A DNA stretch of 52,271 nucleotides from Acidobacteriaceae bacterium (GTDB lineage Bacteria; Acidobacteriota; Terriglobia; Bryobacterales; Bryobacteraceae): NCBI GenBank assembly GCA_020247055.1, contig JADCJL010000153.1:1-52271 (forward strand). The letters run 5' to 3'. The notes under the pieces were generated by a model. The model was given only the letters and a program-made list of their open reading frames with translations. It was not told the origin of the DNA and made no database searches. The stretch's first letter is position 1. Each line of letters starts with the position of its first letter. This document shows, piece after piece, positions 27,068 through 35,826 of the stretch. A program made the translations under genes and the position numbers.

Positions 27068-28378
27068 CTAAGGCCTCGTGCGGTAGAGCATGCGCGGATA
27101 GGCGATGGTTTCGCGGATATGTTCGAGGCCGCACATCCAGGCCACGCACCGCTCGATGCCCATGCCGAAGCCGGCATGGGGGACGCTGCCGAAGCGGCGA
27201 AGATCGAGGTACCACTCGAAGGCCTCTTTGGGCAGGTGGTGCTCTTCAATGCGCTGGAGCAGGAGGTTGTAGTCGTGGATGCGCTGGCCGCCGCCGATGA
27301 TTTCGCCGTAGCCTTCCGGGGCGAGCATGTCGACGCCGAGGGCGAGTTCCGGGCGTTCGGCATCGGGTTGGAAATAGAACGCCTTCACCTGGGCCGGATA
27401 CTTTTCAACGAGCACGGGCTGATTGAACTCTTCGGCGAGGAGCGTTTCGTCCGTACCGCCGAAGTCGCTGCCCCATTCGATGGCGCTGCCTTTGCGGCGG
27501 AGGATTTCTACGGCTTCGTCGTAGGTGATGCGGGGGAAGGGGCCGGTGATGGCTTCAAGCTTCGTGGTGTCGCGTTCGAGGATGGCGAGTTCGGCGCGGC
27601 GATGGGCGAGCACGCGCTGGGCGATGAAGCAGACGAGGCCTTCGGCGAGGGTTTTGACGTCTTCGAGCGTGGCGTAAGCCATTTCCGGCTCGACCATCCA
27701 GAACTCGGTGAGGTGGCGCCGGGTCTTCGACTTTTCGGCGCGGAAGGTGGGGCCGAAGCAGTAGACTTTGCCGAAGGCCATGGCGTTGGCTTCGTTGTAG
27801 AGTTGCCCGGACTGGGTGAGATAGACCTTTTCGTCCTCGAAGTAGTCGACCTCGAACAGGGTGGTGGTGCCTTCGCAGGCGGCGGGGGTGAAGATGGGGC
27901 AGTCGACGAGGGTGAAGCCGTTGTCGTCGAAATAGTCGCGGGTGGCTTTGATGACCTCGTGGCGCACCTTGCCGATGGCGTACTGGCGGCGGGAGCGGAG
28001 CCAGAGGTGGCGGTGGTCCATCAGGAAGTCGATGCCGTGTTCCTTGGGGGTGATGGGGTAGGGTGTCTCTTCGGGGACGCGCTGGAGGATATCGCAGGAC
28101 TCGACGTCGAGTTCAAAGCCGCCGGTGGCCCGCTGTTCGGCGCGCACCTTGCCGGTGAGGCGCACGGAGGACTCCTGCGTCAGGTTCTTGAGGGCTTCGA
28201 AGGTCGCTTCGGGCAGGTTGGCTTTGACGGCGACGCACTGGATGATGCCGGAGCCGTCGCGGAGGATGGGGAAGCAGATTTTCCCGCTTTTCCGCAGGTT
28301 ATAGAGCCAGCCGGCGAGGGTGACGACTTGACCGTCGTACTGGGCGATGTCCGCGATCCGGACGTGAGCGGTGGACAT
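27068..28378 (-). CDS. asnS: Asparaginyl-tRNA synthetase
   Basis: 436 aa class IIb aminoacyl-tRNA synthetase. An OB-fold anticodon-binding domain ([18 protein letters not shown]) occupies about residues 15-110. Motif 2 is [22 protein letters not shown] and motif 3 [15 protein letters not shown]. The asparagine rather than aspartate type is indicated by the short length and lack of the bacterial AspRS insertion. It charges tRNA-Asn in the cytoplasm. It directly precedes the arginase gene with no gap and follows the isomerase gene with no gap. Confidence 0.96.
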   Translation of the reverse strand: MSTAHVRIADIAQYDGQVVTLAGWLYNLRKSGKICFPILRDGSGIIQCVAVKANLPEATFEALKNLTQESSVRLTGKVRAEQRATGGFELDVESCDILQRVPEETPYPITPKEHGIDFLMDHRHLWLRSRRQYAIGKVRHEVIKATRDYFDDNGFTLVDCPIFTPAACEGTTTLFEVDYFEDEKVYLTQSGQLYNEANAMAFGKVYCFGPTFRAEKSKTRRHLTEFWMVEPEMAYATLEDVKTLAEGLVCFIAQRVLAHRRAELAILERDTTKLEAITGPFPRITYDEAVEILRRKGSAIEWGSDFGGTDETLLAEEFNQPVLVEKYPAQVKAFYFQPDAERPELALGVDMLAPEGYGEIIGGGQRIHDYNLLLQRIEEHHLPKEAFEWYLDLRRFGSVPHAGFGMGIERCVAWMCGLEHIRETIAYPRMLYRTRP

Positions 28379-29209
28379 TTACACTTTCTCCAGATTTTCA
28401 AAGATACGTTGGATGGCTTCGAGCGGTTGCGGGAAGTCGGGGTTGGCCTTGAGTTCGAGCAGGAGAGGATATTGATGCTCGCGGGAGCGGAGCAGGGCCA
28501 TGGTGTCTGCCCAGTTGACGGTGCCGGCGGGGCTGAGGGTGGGGAACAGATGATGATCGTCCTTGCCGTTGTTGTCGTGGACGTGGGTGGACCGGATACG
28601 GTCTTTCATCATTTCAAAGGCGGCGGGGATGCCTTCCATCAGGTTGGCGTGGCCGGTGTCGAAACAGTAGCCGAGGTTGAGGTGAGTAATGCCGAGAAAG
28701 TAGTTGAGTTTTTCGGCTGAGCTTAGCCCGTTCGGGATGTTTTCGAGCAGCACCTCAACGCCACGATGGCGGGCAAACAGGCTGATCTCTTCGAGCGAAC
28801 TGAAGGCGGCTTCGAGCTTGCCTTCGTCAAAGTCGTCGACCGGGGCGCCGAGGTGCTGGACGAGATAGCGGCAGGGGATCTGGTCGGCGATTTCGAGGGC
28901 GCGTTTGATCTCATCGACGGCGGCGATGCGACGGGGCTTGCTGCGGTCGGCGATGTTGATGATTGACGCCGGACCGGTGCGTCCCCAGACCTCGTCATTG
29001 AACATAGGCGAGTGGAGGGAGTGGAGCTTGAGGGGGGCGTCGGAGAACCAGTGGGCCAGTTCGTTGACCTGGGCTTTGTTGTGCCAGTCGCAGTGCTGTT
29101 TGGCGCAGAAGATTTCGACGGCGGGGATGCCGGCTTCGTAGATCTTGTCGAGCCAGACGTTGCTCAACCGCTGGTTGACGAGAAAGTGGGTGGAGAGGGC
29201 GTGATTCAT
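28379..29209 (-). CDS. Sugar phosphate isomerase/epimerase-like TIM-barrel protein
   Basis: 276 aa of the AP-endonuclease-2/xylose-isomerase-like superfamily (PF01261 type). Likely metal-binding segments are VEIFCAKQH, LHSLHSPMF, YLVQHLGAP, LLENIPN (Glu), CFDTGHANL (Asp, His), THVHDNNG and LLLELKA (Glu). Substrate is not readable; relatives act on sugars, inosose or hydroxypyruvate. The stop abuts the asnS start, and the ATG lies 11 bases after the ggt stop, so it belongs to the same transcription unit. Confidence 0.88.
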   Translation of the reverse strand: MNHALSTHFLVNQRLSNVWLDKIYEAGIPAVEIFCAKQHCDWHNKAQVNELAHWFSDAPLKLHSLHSPMFNDEVWGRTGPASIINIADRSKPRRIAAVDEIKRALEIADQIPCRYLVQHLGAPVDDFDEGKLEAAFSSLEEISLFARHRGVEVLLENIPNGLSSAEKLNYFLGITHLNLGYCFDTGHANLMEGIPAAFEMMKDRIRSTHVHDNNGKDDHHLFPTLSPAGTVNWADTMALLRSREHQYPLLLELKANPDFPQPLEAIQRIFENLEKV

Positions 29210-29220
29210 GGGGTAGCGGG

Positions 29221-30894
29221 TTAGTAGCCGGCGGCCTTGCCTTCGACGCGGGGGTCGGCGGCGCCGGCGAGCCAGCCCGAGGACTCTACCTGAATGGCGG
29301 AGATTTCGCAGATGCTGGCGGCGGTTTCGAGTTGATGGCCCTTCTGTTCGAGGAGGCGGCGGGTATCGGGGGAGAAGCCGGGTTCAAGGAAGAGTTTGTC
29401 GGGGCGCCACTGGTGGTGATAGCGGGGAAAATTGACGGCGTCCTGGATGGGCAGGCGGAAGTCGATGACGTTCTGGAGAACCTGGAGGACGCTCGTAAGG
29501 ATGCGGGTGCCGCCCGGGGTGCCGACGACGAGCGCGAGTTTGCCGTCCTTGAGGACGATGGTGGGGGTCATGGAGCTGAGCGGGCGCTTGCCGGGCTGAA
29601 TGGCGTTGGCTTCGCCGCCGATGGCGCCGTACAGGTTGGGGGCTCCGGGTTTGACGGAGAAGTCGTCCATTTCGTTGTTGAGGAGGATGCCGAGGCCGGG
29701 GGCGGTGGCGCCGGAGCCATAGCCGCCGTTGAGGGTATAGGTCACGGCGACGGCGTTGCCATCGGCGTCGACGATGGAGTAGTGGGTGGTTTCGGCGGAT
29801 TCATAGGGGGTGAGGTTGCCGGGTTTGACCTGATCGGAGTTGGTGGCGGCGTCGGGGTTGATGGACTCGCGGAGTTTGGTGAGGTAGCGGGGGTCGAGGA
29901 GTTTTTTGGTGGGGACGGTGACGAAGTCGGGATCGCCGAGATGTTCGGCGCGGTCGGCGTAGAAGCGGCGCATGGCTTCGGCGGTGTAATGGATGGCCTG
30001 GGCGGAGCCGGCGCCGGAGGAGGCGTAGGCGGTGGGTTCGAGGACGCCGAGCATCTGGAGGATGCCGATGCCGCCGGAACTGGGAGGGGGGGCCGTGAGG
30101 ATCTGATAGCCGCGGTAGGCGCCGGTGAGGGGGGCGCGTTCGGCGGCCTGGTAGTTTTTGAGATCGTTCAGGGTGAACAGGCCACCCATTTTGCCGACGC
30201 CGGCGACGAGTTGGCGGGCGGTTTCGCCTTCGTAGAAGTCGCGGGGGCCGATCTTCTGGAGTCGTTCGAGCACGGCGCCGAGTTCGGGTTGGACGAGGCG
30301 TTCGCCGGGTTCATAGAACTTGCCGTCGCGTTGGAAGATGCGCCGGGAGTCGGCGAACTGGGCGAGGAGTTTCGAGTTTTTGAGCGAGTTGGCGAGGCCG
30401 TAGGTGATGGGGAAGCCCTGCTGGGCGAGTTTGACGGCCGGGGAGACGAGGTCGGCCCATTTGGCCTTGCCGTAGCGGCGGTGGGCGAGTTCGAAGCCGC
30501 GGACGGTGCCGGGGATGCCGGCGGCGCGCCAGCCGACGAGCGAGTCGCGGGTGGGGCGGCCGTCCTTGTCGAGATACATGTCGCGGGTGGCTTTTTCGGG
30601 GGCGCGCTCGCGGAAGTCAATGAAGTTGGTGCGGCCATCGGCCATGCGGACGAGCAGGAAGCCGCCGCCGCCGAGGTTGCCGGCCGAGGGGTGGGTGACG
30701 GCGAGGGCGAGGCCGACGGCGATGGCGGCATCGACGGCGTTGCCGCCGGCGGCGAGGACGGCGAGCCCGGCGTCGGTGGCGTTGGCTTCCCGGGAGACGA
30801 CCATAGCCTTCCGGGCGCGGACGGGGACTGCGGCGTGGAGCAGCGGGGAGAGAACGCTGACGAGAGCGAGAACGAGCGCAAGGAGGGTCCGCAT
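29221..30894 (-). CDS. ggt: Gamma-glutamyltransferase
   Basis: 557 aa Ntn hydrolase with a signal peptide (MRTLLALVLALVSVLSPLLHA), so periplasmic. Autocleavage and catalysis should occur at Thr369 in AETTHYSIVDADGNAV, matching the E. coli site. GKRPLSSMTPTI supplies the oxyanion Ser pair, and the substrate-binding Arg segment (FRERAPEKA) is present. It cleaves glutathione and other gamma-glutamyl amides. It sits 38 bases downstream of rlmB; a small direct repeat fills that gap. Confidence 0.96.
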   Translation of the reverse strand: MRTLLALVLALVSVLSPLLHAAVPVRARKAMVVSREANATDAGLAVLAAGGNAVDAAIAVGLALAVTHPSAGNLGGGGFLLVRMADGRTNFIDFRERAPEKATRDMYLDKDGRPTRDSLVGWRAAGIPGTVRGFELAHRRYGKAKWADLVSPAVKLAQQGFPITYGLANSLKNSKLLAQFADSRRIFQRDGKFYEPGERLVQPELGAVLERLQKIGPRDFYEGETARQLVAGVGKMGGLFTLNDLKNYQAAERAPLTGAYRGYQILTAPPPSSGGIGILQMLGVLEPTAYASSGAGSAQAIHYTAEAMRRFYADRAEHLGDPDFVTVPTKKLLDPRYLTKLRESINPDAATNSDQVKPGNLTPYESAETTHYSIVDADGNAVAVTYTLNGGYGSGATAPGLGILLNNEMDDFSVKPGAPNLYGAIGGEANAIQPGKRPLSSMTPTIVLKDGKLALVVGTPGGTRILTSVLQVLQNVIDFRLPIQDAVNFPRYHHQWRPDKLFLEPGFSPDTRRLLEQKGHQLETAASICEISAIQVESSGWLAGAADPRVEGKAAGY

Positions 30895-30903
30895 ACCTTC
30901 TAT

Positions 30904-30940
30904 GTTATCGCTCCAGCGAGTGAGTTATCGCTCTAGCGAG
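30904..30940. repeat. 17-base direct repeat between rlmB and ggt
   Basis: GTTATCGCTCCAGCGAG (30904-30920) recurs at 30924-30940 with one change. Each unit contains a CGCT...AGCG palindrome. The second copy overlaps the stop codon of rlmB, so the gene's final residues depend on it. Confidence 0.75.
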
Positions 30941-31652
30941 CGGTGGCCGCGCGGCGGCGCCACTCAAACAGGGCGATACCGGTGGCGACGCTGACGTTCA
31001 GCGAGCCGATTTTGCCGTACATGGGGATTTTGACGAGGAAGTCGCAGTGTTTGGCGACGAGGTCGTGGAGGCCGGCTCCTTCGGCGCCGACGACGAGGAC
31101 GGTGGGCAGATGGAGGACGACCTGGTGGTAGGTTTCGGCGCCGTGTTCGGTGAGGCCATAGATCCAGAAGCCCTGCTGCTTGAGTTTTTCGAGGGTTTGG
31201 GCGACGTTGCCGATGCGGACGATGGGGAGGTGGGCGAGGGCGCCGGCGGCGGCCTTGGCGGCGACTTCGGTAACGGGGGCGGCGCGGCGATCGGGCAGGA
31301 GGACGGCGTCGGCGCCGGCGGCGTGGGCGGAGCGGATGATGGCGCCGAGGTTGTGGGGGTCCTCGACGCCGTCGAGCAGGACGAGGAGTTGGGCCTTGGC
31401 GGGGATTTCGGCGAACTGGGCGTAGCGCTGGCCGGTGGTGAAGGCGACGATGCCCTGGTGGGTGGCCGCTTTGCTGGCGCGGTCGAGAGCCTCGCGGGGT
31501 TCGTAGCGGAGGGGGACCTTTGCTTTTTTTGCCAGGTCGATGATGAGCTGGAGTTTGGGTCCGCCGGCGCCTTTGGCGATGAGAATACGTTCGATGGGTT
31601 GGCCGGCGCGGAGGGCTTCGGTGACTGGGTGGATCCCGGCGAGCAGTTGCAT
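30933..31652 (-). CDS. rlmB: SPOUT RNA 2'-O-methyltransferase (TrmH/RlmB family)
   Basis: 239 aa. Residues 1-75 form the substrate-binding domain (GIHPVTEALRAG, HQGIVAF); the SPOUT knot follows, with LDGVEDPHNLGAIIRSAHAAG (Asn and Arg of motif 1), VVGAEGAGL (motif 2) and IPMYGKIGSLNVSVATGIALFE (motif 3). This is the typical RlmB layout, methylating a guanosine ribose in 23S rRNA; tRNA targets cannot be excluded. First gene of the minus-strand run to the S41 protease, divergent from the MerR gene. Confidence 0.93.
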   Translation of the reverse strand: MQLLAGIHPVTEALRAGQPIERILIAKGAGGPKLQLIIDLAKKAKVPLRYEPREALDRASKAATHQGIVAFTTGQRYAQFAEIPAKAQLLVLLDGVEDPHNLGAIIRSAHAAGADAVLLPDRRAAPVTEVAAKAAAGALAHLPIVRIGNVAQTLEKLKQQGFWIYGLTEHGAETYHQVVLHLPTVLVVGAEGAGLHDLVAKHCDFLVKIPMYGKIGSLNVSVATGIALFEWRRRAATAR

Positions 31653-31738
31653 GAAACCTCCATGGTAACCCGCGGGTCGGGCGGGGGGAGCAGGGCAGGG
31701 GGGAGGGCGAGGGCGGGTAGCGCGGAAGGCGCTGCCGG

Positions 31739-32191
31739 GTGCATACTATCCACAAGGTGCCTGCGCGCAAGCAGACAGTATCGGCTCCCGAAGGCGACAG
31801 CCTGCTGGAAACCCCGGAAATCCCCAACAAACTGTATTTTCGCATTGGCGACGTCAGTAAGTTAGCGGGGGTGAAGCCGTATGTTTTGCGGTATTGGGAG
31901 TCGGAGTTTGCGCAGTTACGGCCGAAAAAGAGTGGTACGAATCAGCGATTGTATCCGCGGAAAGAGGTGGAGCTGATCTTAGAGATTAAGCGGCTCCTCT
32001 ATGATAAGCGGTTTACGATTGAAGGGGCCCGGAAGGCTCTCGAGCAGCGTGCCAAGCCGGTAGCGGCGCCGAAGGCGCTGGTGAAGGTGCGCAAGCAGGC
32101 GGCGCTGTTTGCGATGGAGGAGGGGATCCCGCCCGAGAACTGGGGCGCGGTGCGGGAGGAACTGCAGTCGATTCTGAAGCTACTCAAATAG
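31739..32191 (+). CDS. MerR-family transcriptional regulator
   Basis: 150 aa. A winged-helix MerR domain spans about residues 33-100: FRIGDVSKLAGVKPYVLRYWESEF is the recognition region, and QRLYPRKEVELILEIKRLLYDKRFTIEGARKAL the following wing and helix. There are no cysteines for metal sensing and the effector part is short. Acidobacterial genomes often have this kind near translation or flagellar genes. Start GTG 31739, with GTG 31757 as alternative. It precedes flbD by 50 bases on the same strand. Confidence 0.9.
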   Translation: MHTIHKVPARKQTVSAPEGDSLLETPEIPNKLYFRIGDVSKLAGVKPYVLRYWESEFAQLRPKKSGTNQRLYPRKEVELILEIKRLLYDKRFTIEGARKALEQRAKPVAAPKALVKVRKQAALFAMEEGIPPENWGAVREELQSILKLLK

Positions 32192-32241
32192 TTTCAAGAA
32201 ACGGGGTCTTCGGGCGAAATGCTGCATGAGGCCCAACTCCC

Positions 32242-32457
32242 ATGATAGCCCTGACCCGCATCAACGGTTCGCCGTTGGTGCTTAACTCCGATTTAATCGA
32301 GCAGATTGAATCGATGCCCGATACGATCATTCGTTTGACGAATGGTCATCGGGTAGTGGTGCGGGAGACCCCGGACGATATCATCGACCGGGTGGTGGCG
32401 TTTCAGCGGCGGGTGAAGCGGACGACGGACGCTGAGACGGTGGGGAATGGCGAATAA
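32242..32457 (+). CDS. flbD: FlbD-family flagellar protein
   Basis: 71 aa, beginning MIALTRINGSPLVLNSDLIEQIE and continuing TIIRLTNGHRVVVRETPDDII, the pattern of the short FlbD/SwrD proteins encoded next to motA in many phyla. In Bacillus the homologue SwrD raises motor torque. It overlaps the next gene, motA, by 11 bases, so translational coupling with the stator is likely. Confidence 0.9.
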   Translation: MIALTRINGSPLVLNSDLIEQIESMPDTIIRLTNGHRVVVRETPDDIIDRVVAFQRRVKRTTDAETVGNGE

Positions 32458-33250
32458 AGCGGCCGCCCATCGGAAGCTGCGGCCGGATCTGGCGACGCTG
32501 GGGGGACTGGTGGTCGCCGTGGCGGCGATTGTGGGCGGACTCATTCTCGAGGGCGGTTCGCTGCACGATATCTCGCAGGTGACCGCGCTGCTGATTGTGT
32601 TGGGCGGGACGCTGGGGGCGGTGATGGTGCACTATCCGCTGGCAGCGCTGCGGGGCGGGATTTTGCGGCTGCGGGACGTTCTGTTTGAGTCCCCGACATC
32701 GAAGCCGGATCTGGTGGAGGTGATCTATGCGCTGGCGCACCGGGCGCGGCGGACGGGGATGGTTTCGCTCGAAGATGAGTTTGACAAAATTGCGGATCCG
32801 TTTCTGCTGAAGGCGTTGAACCTGGCGGTGGATGGGGTGGAGGGCGCCGAAATCCGGCGGGTGATGGAGTTGGAGATTATGATGCAGGAGGCGCGGGTGG
32901 AGCAGGAGGCCAGGATTTGGGAAAGCGCGGGGAGTTACTCGCCGACCGTCGGGATCATTGGCGCCGTGATGGGGTTGATTCAGGTGATGAAGAACCTGGC
33001 CGACATTGACCGGGTGGGGCACGGCATCGCGGTCTCTTTCGTGGCGACGGTGTACGGGGTGGCATTTGCGAACCTGCTGTTTCTGCCGGCCGGCAACAAG
33101 ATCAAAGCGCGGGCGCGTCTGGAAACCGAGGCCCGCGAGATGATGCTCGAGGGGGTGCTGGCGATTGTCGACGGTCTGAACCCCAAACTGATCAAGGACA
33201 AGCTGGAGATGTATCTCGATACGGGCTGGCCGACCCGGCGGAGTAAGTGA
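32447..33250 (+). CDS. motA: Flagellar motor stator protein MotA (set 1)
   Basis: 267 aa with four hydrophobic segments: about 17-35, 40-60, 160-180 and 190-212. The cytoplasmic loop contains the charged region used for FliG contact (RARRTGMVSLEDEFDKI and IMMQEARVEQEARIWE). TM3-TM4 carries YSPTVGIIGAVMGLIQVM and a VGHGIAVSFVATVYGV segment with the conserved helix-breaking pattern. The form is closer to PomA/MotC (267 aa, shorter than E. coli MotA). It stops one base into the motB start. Confidence 0.95.
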   Translation: MANKAAAHRKLRPDLATLGGLVVAVAAIVGGLILEGGSLHDISQVTALLIVLGGTLGAVMVHYPLAALRGGILRLRDVLFESPTSKPDLVEVIYALAHRARRTGMVSLEDEFDKIADPFLLKALNLAVDGVEGAEIRRVMELEIMMQEARVEQEARIWESAGSYSPTVGIIGAVMGLIQVMKNLADIDRVGHGIAVSFVATVYGVAFANLLFLPAGNKIKARARLETEAREMMLEGVLAIVDGLNPKLIKDKLEMYLDTGWPTRRSK

Positions 33251-33999
33251 TGAGGAGCGGACGCCGGCGGGTCTCCGAGCCCGAGAATCATGAGCGGTGG
33301 CTCGTCTCCTACGCCGATTTCATTACGCTGCTATTTGCCTTCTTTGTGGTGATGTTCGCCAGTTCGCAGGCCGATAAAGGGCGGCAGGAGATGATCTCCG
33401 ATTCCGTGAAACGGGCGCTCCAAAAGGACGAAGTCCTGTCAAAAATCGCGGGAATTCTGGGCGGCAGCGTAGACAACAAAGGTGTGGGCAATGCGCAATG
33501 GCGTGGCCCGGGGGGAAGTCAGCCGAATCTCCAGACGGCGCTCGAGCGGCTGCTGAATGAGCTGAAGCACGAGATCCAGAGCGGGTCGGTCCAGTTGCAG
33601 ATGACGGACCGGGGACTGGTGGTAAGCCTGCGGCAGGCGGCGTTTTTTCCCGTAGGCGACGACGGAATCTATGAAACGGCGCTGCCGGCGATTGAGCGAG
33701 TGGCTGCGACGTTGAAGGGTCTGGGGAATCCGATCCGGCTGGAGGGTCATACGGATGCGGTGCCGATTCAGACGGACCGGTTTCGGAGTAACTGGGATTT
33801 GTCGGCGGCGCGGGCGATCTCGGTGATGGCGTTGCTCGATGAGCGATACCACATTGCGCGGGGGCGCATGGCGGTGATGGGCTACGGAGATACGGTGCCG
33901 ATTGCCGATAACGAGAGTGAGGAGGGGCGTCAGAAGAACCGGCGGGTAGACATTGTCGTCTTGAACGAGGCAGCGGCGAAGTTGGAGCCGCACCGGTAG
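33250..33999 (+). CDS. motB: Flagellar motor stator protein MotB (set 1)
   Basis: 249 aa. One TM segment near the N-terminus, WLVSYADFITLLFAFFVVMFA, contains the ion-binding Asp (YADF). A plug/linker region follows, and the C-terminal OmpA-like peptidoglycan-binding domain has LEGHTDAVPIQT and NWDLSAARA. The ATG at 33250 overlaps the motA stop by one base; an in-frame GTG just before it is less likely. With motA it forms a stator; coupling ion cannot be decided by eye. Confidence 0.95.
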   Translation: MRSGRRRVSEPENHERWLVSYADFITLLFAFFVVMFASSQADKGRQEMISDSVKRALQKDEVLSKIAGILGGSVDNKGVGNAQWRGPGGSQPNLQTALERLLNELKHEIQSGSVQLQMTDRGLVVSLRQAAFFPVGDDGIYETALPAIERVAATLKGLGNPIRLEGHTDAVPIQTDRFRSNWDLSAARAISVMALLDERYHIARGRMAVMGYGDTVPIADNESEEGRQKNRRVDIVVLNEAAAKLEPHR

Positions 34000-34014
34000 C
34001 GGGGACAGAGAAGA

Positions 34015-34046
34015 GGCCGGCGAACTTGGAAGCAAGCTCGCCGGCC
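34015..34046. terminator. Terminator-like hairpin between the two mot operons
   Basis: GGCCGGCGAACTTG (34015-34028) pairs with CAAGCTCGCCGGCC (34033-34046), a 14-base stem with one A-C or G-U position and a four-base loop. There is no U-tract on either side, so termination may be weak or the hairpin may only protect RNA ends of the convergent transcripts. Confidence 0.55.
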
Positions 34047-34061
34047 GGTATGGGGCTACGG

Positions 34062-34934
34062 TTAATGGCCGGCGGCGGGCTTTTTCGCGTGTTCGTCTTT
34101 GGCGTGGCCATCCGCGGGAGGGGAGGGAGCGGCTCCGTGGGCATCGGCCTTAGGTGCTGCATCGGCGTGGCCGTGGTTGTCGCCTTTATCTGCCGGTGCA
34201 TTGGCCGCCGCCTTGGGCGGATTCAGGTATTGGATGATGATAGAGATGCGACGATTGGTAGGGTCTTCCGGTTTGGAGGCCAAACGGAGCGACTGGTCGG
34301 AAAAGCCGCGAATCTGCGCCACCTGGTCGGCGCGAATGCCATAAGCCTGCATGACCCGGCGGGCTGTATTGGCACGGTCAGCGGAGAGTTCCCAGTTCGT
34401 ATAGTCGCCCTGGAAAGGTTTTGAATCGGTGTGACCTTCAATCACAATCCGGTTTGGTAATTTGCTGATCTCCTGGGCTAAGGTGCCCAGAATCACCGTG
34501 GCGCGCTCGGTAGGGGCGGGGCTGCCGGAGTCAAAAAAGGTTCCGACATCGGATTCGAGCAACTCGACGCGCAGTCCATCGCCCTTCACAATCATCTTCA
34601 CCTGTTCCTTGATCTTCTGGAACTGGGGCGTCTCGCGCATAGCCGCTTCGAGTTTGTCCTTGAGCTTCTCCATGTCAGTGGCCGCCAGGTTGATGGATTC
34701 GCCCCCCGCACCGGCCTCCTGGGTGCCGATCTGTTTGCCGCTGCCGTCCGGATCAGAGAAATAGCCGCCCACCGCCTTTTGAACCTGCTCGGAGGAACTC
34801 AACAGCCAGAGGACCATGAAGAACGCCATCATGGCCGTGACAAAGTCGGCGTAGGCGACCTTCCAGGCTCCGCCATGGTGCCCGCCCTTTTTGATGATCT
34901 TCTTGATGACATAAATCGGTTGTTCCTGAGACAT
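34062..34934 (-). CDS. motB: Flagellar motor stator protein MotB (set 2) with His-rich tail
   Basis: 290 aa. IYVIKKIIKKGGHHGGAWK leads into AYADFVTAMMAFFMVLWLL, with the ion-binding Asp in YADF; this is the E. coli-like MotB N-terminus. The OmpA-like domain has IEGHTDSKPFQG, NWELSADRAN and NRRISIIIQ. After about residue 240 an Ala/Pro/His-rich tail of about 50 residues follows (with repeated AHG, DGHAK, DEHAK units and six or more His), absent from set 1. Two bases separate its start from the motA stop. Confidence 0.94.
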   Translation of the reverse strand: MSQEQPIYVIKKIIKKGGHHGGAWKVAYADFVTAMMAFFMVLWLLSSSEQVQKAVGGYFSDPDGSGKQIGTQEAGAGGESINLAATDMEKLKDKLEAAMRETPQFQKIKEQVKMIVKGDGLRVELLESDVGTFFDSGSPAPTERATVILGTLAQEISKLPNRIVIEGHTDSKPFQGDYTNWELSADRANTARRVMQAYGIRADQVAQIRGFSDQSLRLASKPEDPTNRRISIIIQYLNPPKAAANAPADKGDNHGHADAAPKADAHGAAPSPPADGHAKDEHAKKPAAGH

Positions 34935-34936
34935 GA

Positions 34937-35791
34937 TTACGCGCCTCCCTTAACGGCCTTTTCCATTTCCTTGAACGAGGGGCGAATGTGGGCCGGGATG
35001 GACCGGCGAGCGAACTCGGCGGCCAGGATCGGCGCCGAGCCTTTGATGAAGTTAATCAAACCGACGCGGAGGAAGTTGTAATACTCCTTCTCCGCCAGGG
35101 TGATCTTCCCCATGTTCGCGGCCAGCGGTCCGAAGAAGCCGTAACACATCAAAATGCCAAGGAAGGTGCCGACGAGCGCGGCGGCCACATGGTGGCCGAC
35201 CTCCTCGGGGGGGCCGCCGAGCGAGTTCATCGTAATGACGATACCGAGCACGGCGGCCACAATTCCCAGGCCGGGTAAGGCATCCGACATGGTATTCAGA
35301 GCATGCACCGGTTCTTCGGCTTCGTGGTGATGGACCTCCATGTCGAGCTCCATCATCTGATCGATTTCAAAGTGCCCCACACCCCCGCTGATTGCCATGC
35401 GGAGGGTATCGCAGATGAAGTGGAGGGCGTGATGGTTGCTGACCAGGCTCTTGTAGTTAGCAAACAGAGGGCTCTTATCCGGCTCCTCGACGTCGGCCTC
35501 TAACTTCACCAGACCGTTCTTGCGGGCATAGGTGAACAGTTCGTTCAACATCTTCAACTGTTCGGTATAGAAAGCTTTGGTGTAGTGGCTGCCCTTCAGG
35601 GTGCCGAGCATCCCCTTGACCACCCCGATGACCACCGAGAGGGGGTTGGCGATCAGCAGCGTCCCGATGGCCGCCCCGAGAATGATCAGCAACTCGAAGG
35701 GCTGAAAAAGAATCTGCATCTTTCCGTGTGAGAGCAGGTAGCCCCCGATCACGGAACCAACGACGATAAGCGCACCGATAATGACAAACAT
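34937..35791 (-). CDS. motA: Flagellar motor stator protein MotA (set 2)
   Basis: 284 aa, close to E. coli MotA. It begins MFVIIGALIVVGSVIGGYLL, so I take the ATG at 35789-35791 and not the longer frame. Four TM segments, a large cytoplasmic loop (about 65-160) with KSPLFANYKSLVSNHHALHFI, and GLGIVAAVLGIVITM in TM3 with the conserved PEEVGHHVAAALVGTFLGIL in TM4. The loop carries several His residues (MEVHHHEAEE). It lies 36 bases downstream of rnc in the minus-strand run and is followed by motB set 2. Confidence 0.94.
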   Translation of the reverse strand: MFVIIGALIVVGSVIGGYLLSHGKMQILFQPFELLIILGAAIGTLLIANPLSVVIGVVKGMLGTLKGSHYTKAFYTEQLKMLNELFTYARKNGLVKLEADVEEPDKSPLFANYKSLVSNHHALHFICDTLRMAISGGVGHFEIDQMMELDMEVHHHEAEEPVHALNTMSDALPGLGIVAAVLGIVITMNSLGGPPEEVGHHVAAALVGTFLGILMCYGFFGPLAANMGKITLAEKEYYNFLRVGLINFIKGSAPILAAEFARRSIPAHIRPSFKEMEKAVKGGA

Positions 35792-35826
35792 AGCTATCGG
35801 TGTTATCGGCGGGAAATAGCTTGGTT

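Noticed and set aside
26294-28720. 808-codon plus-strand open frame
   Set aside because: Spans antisense across arginase, asnS and the isomerase gene, which are certain; no domain visible.
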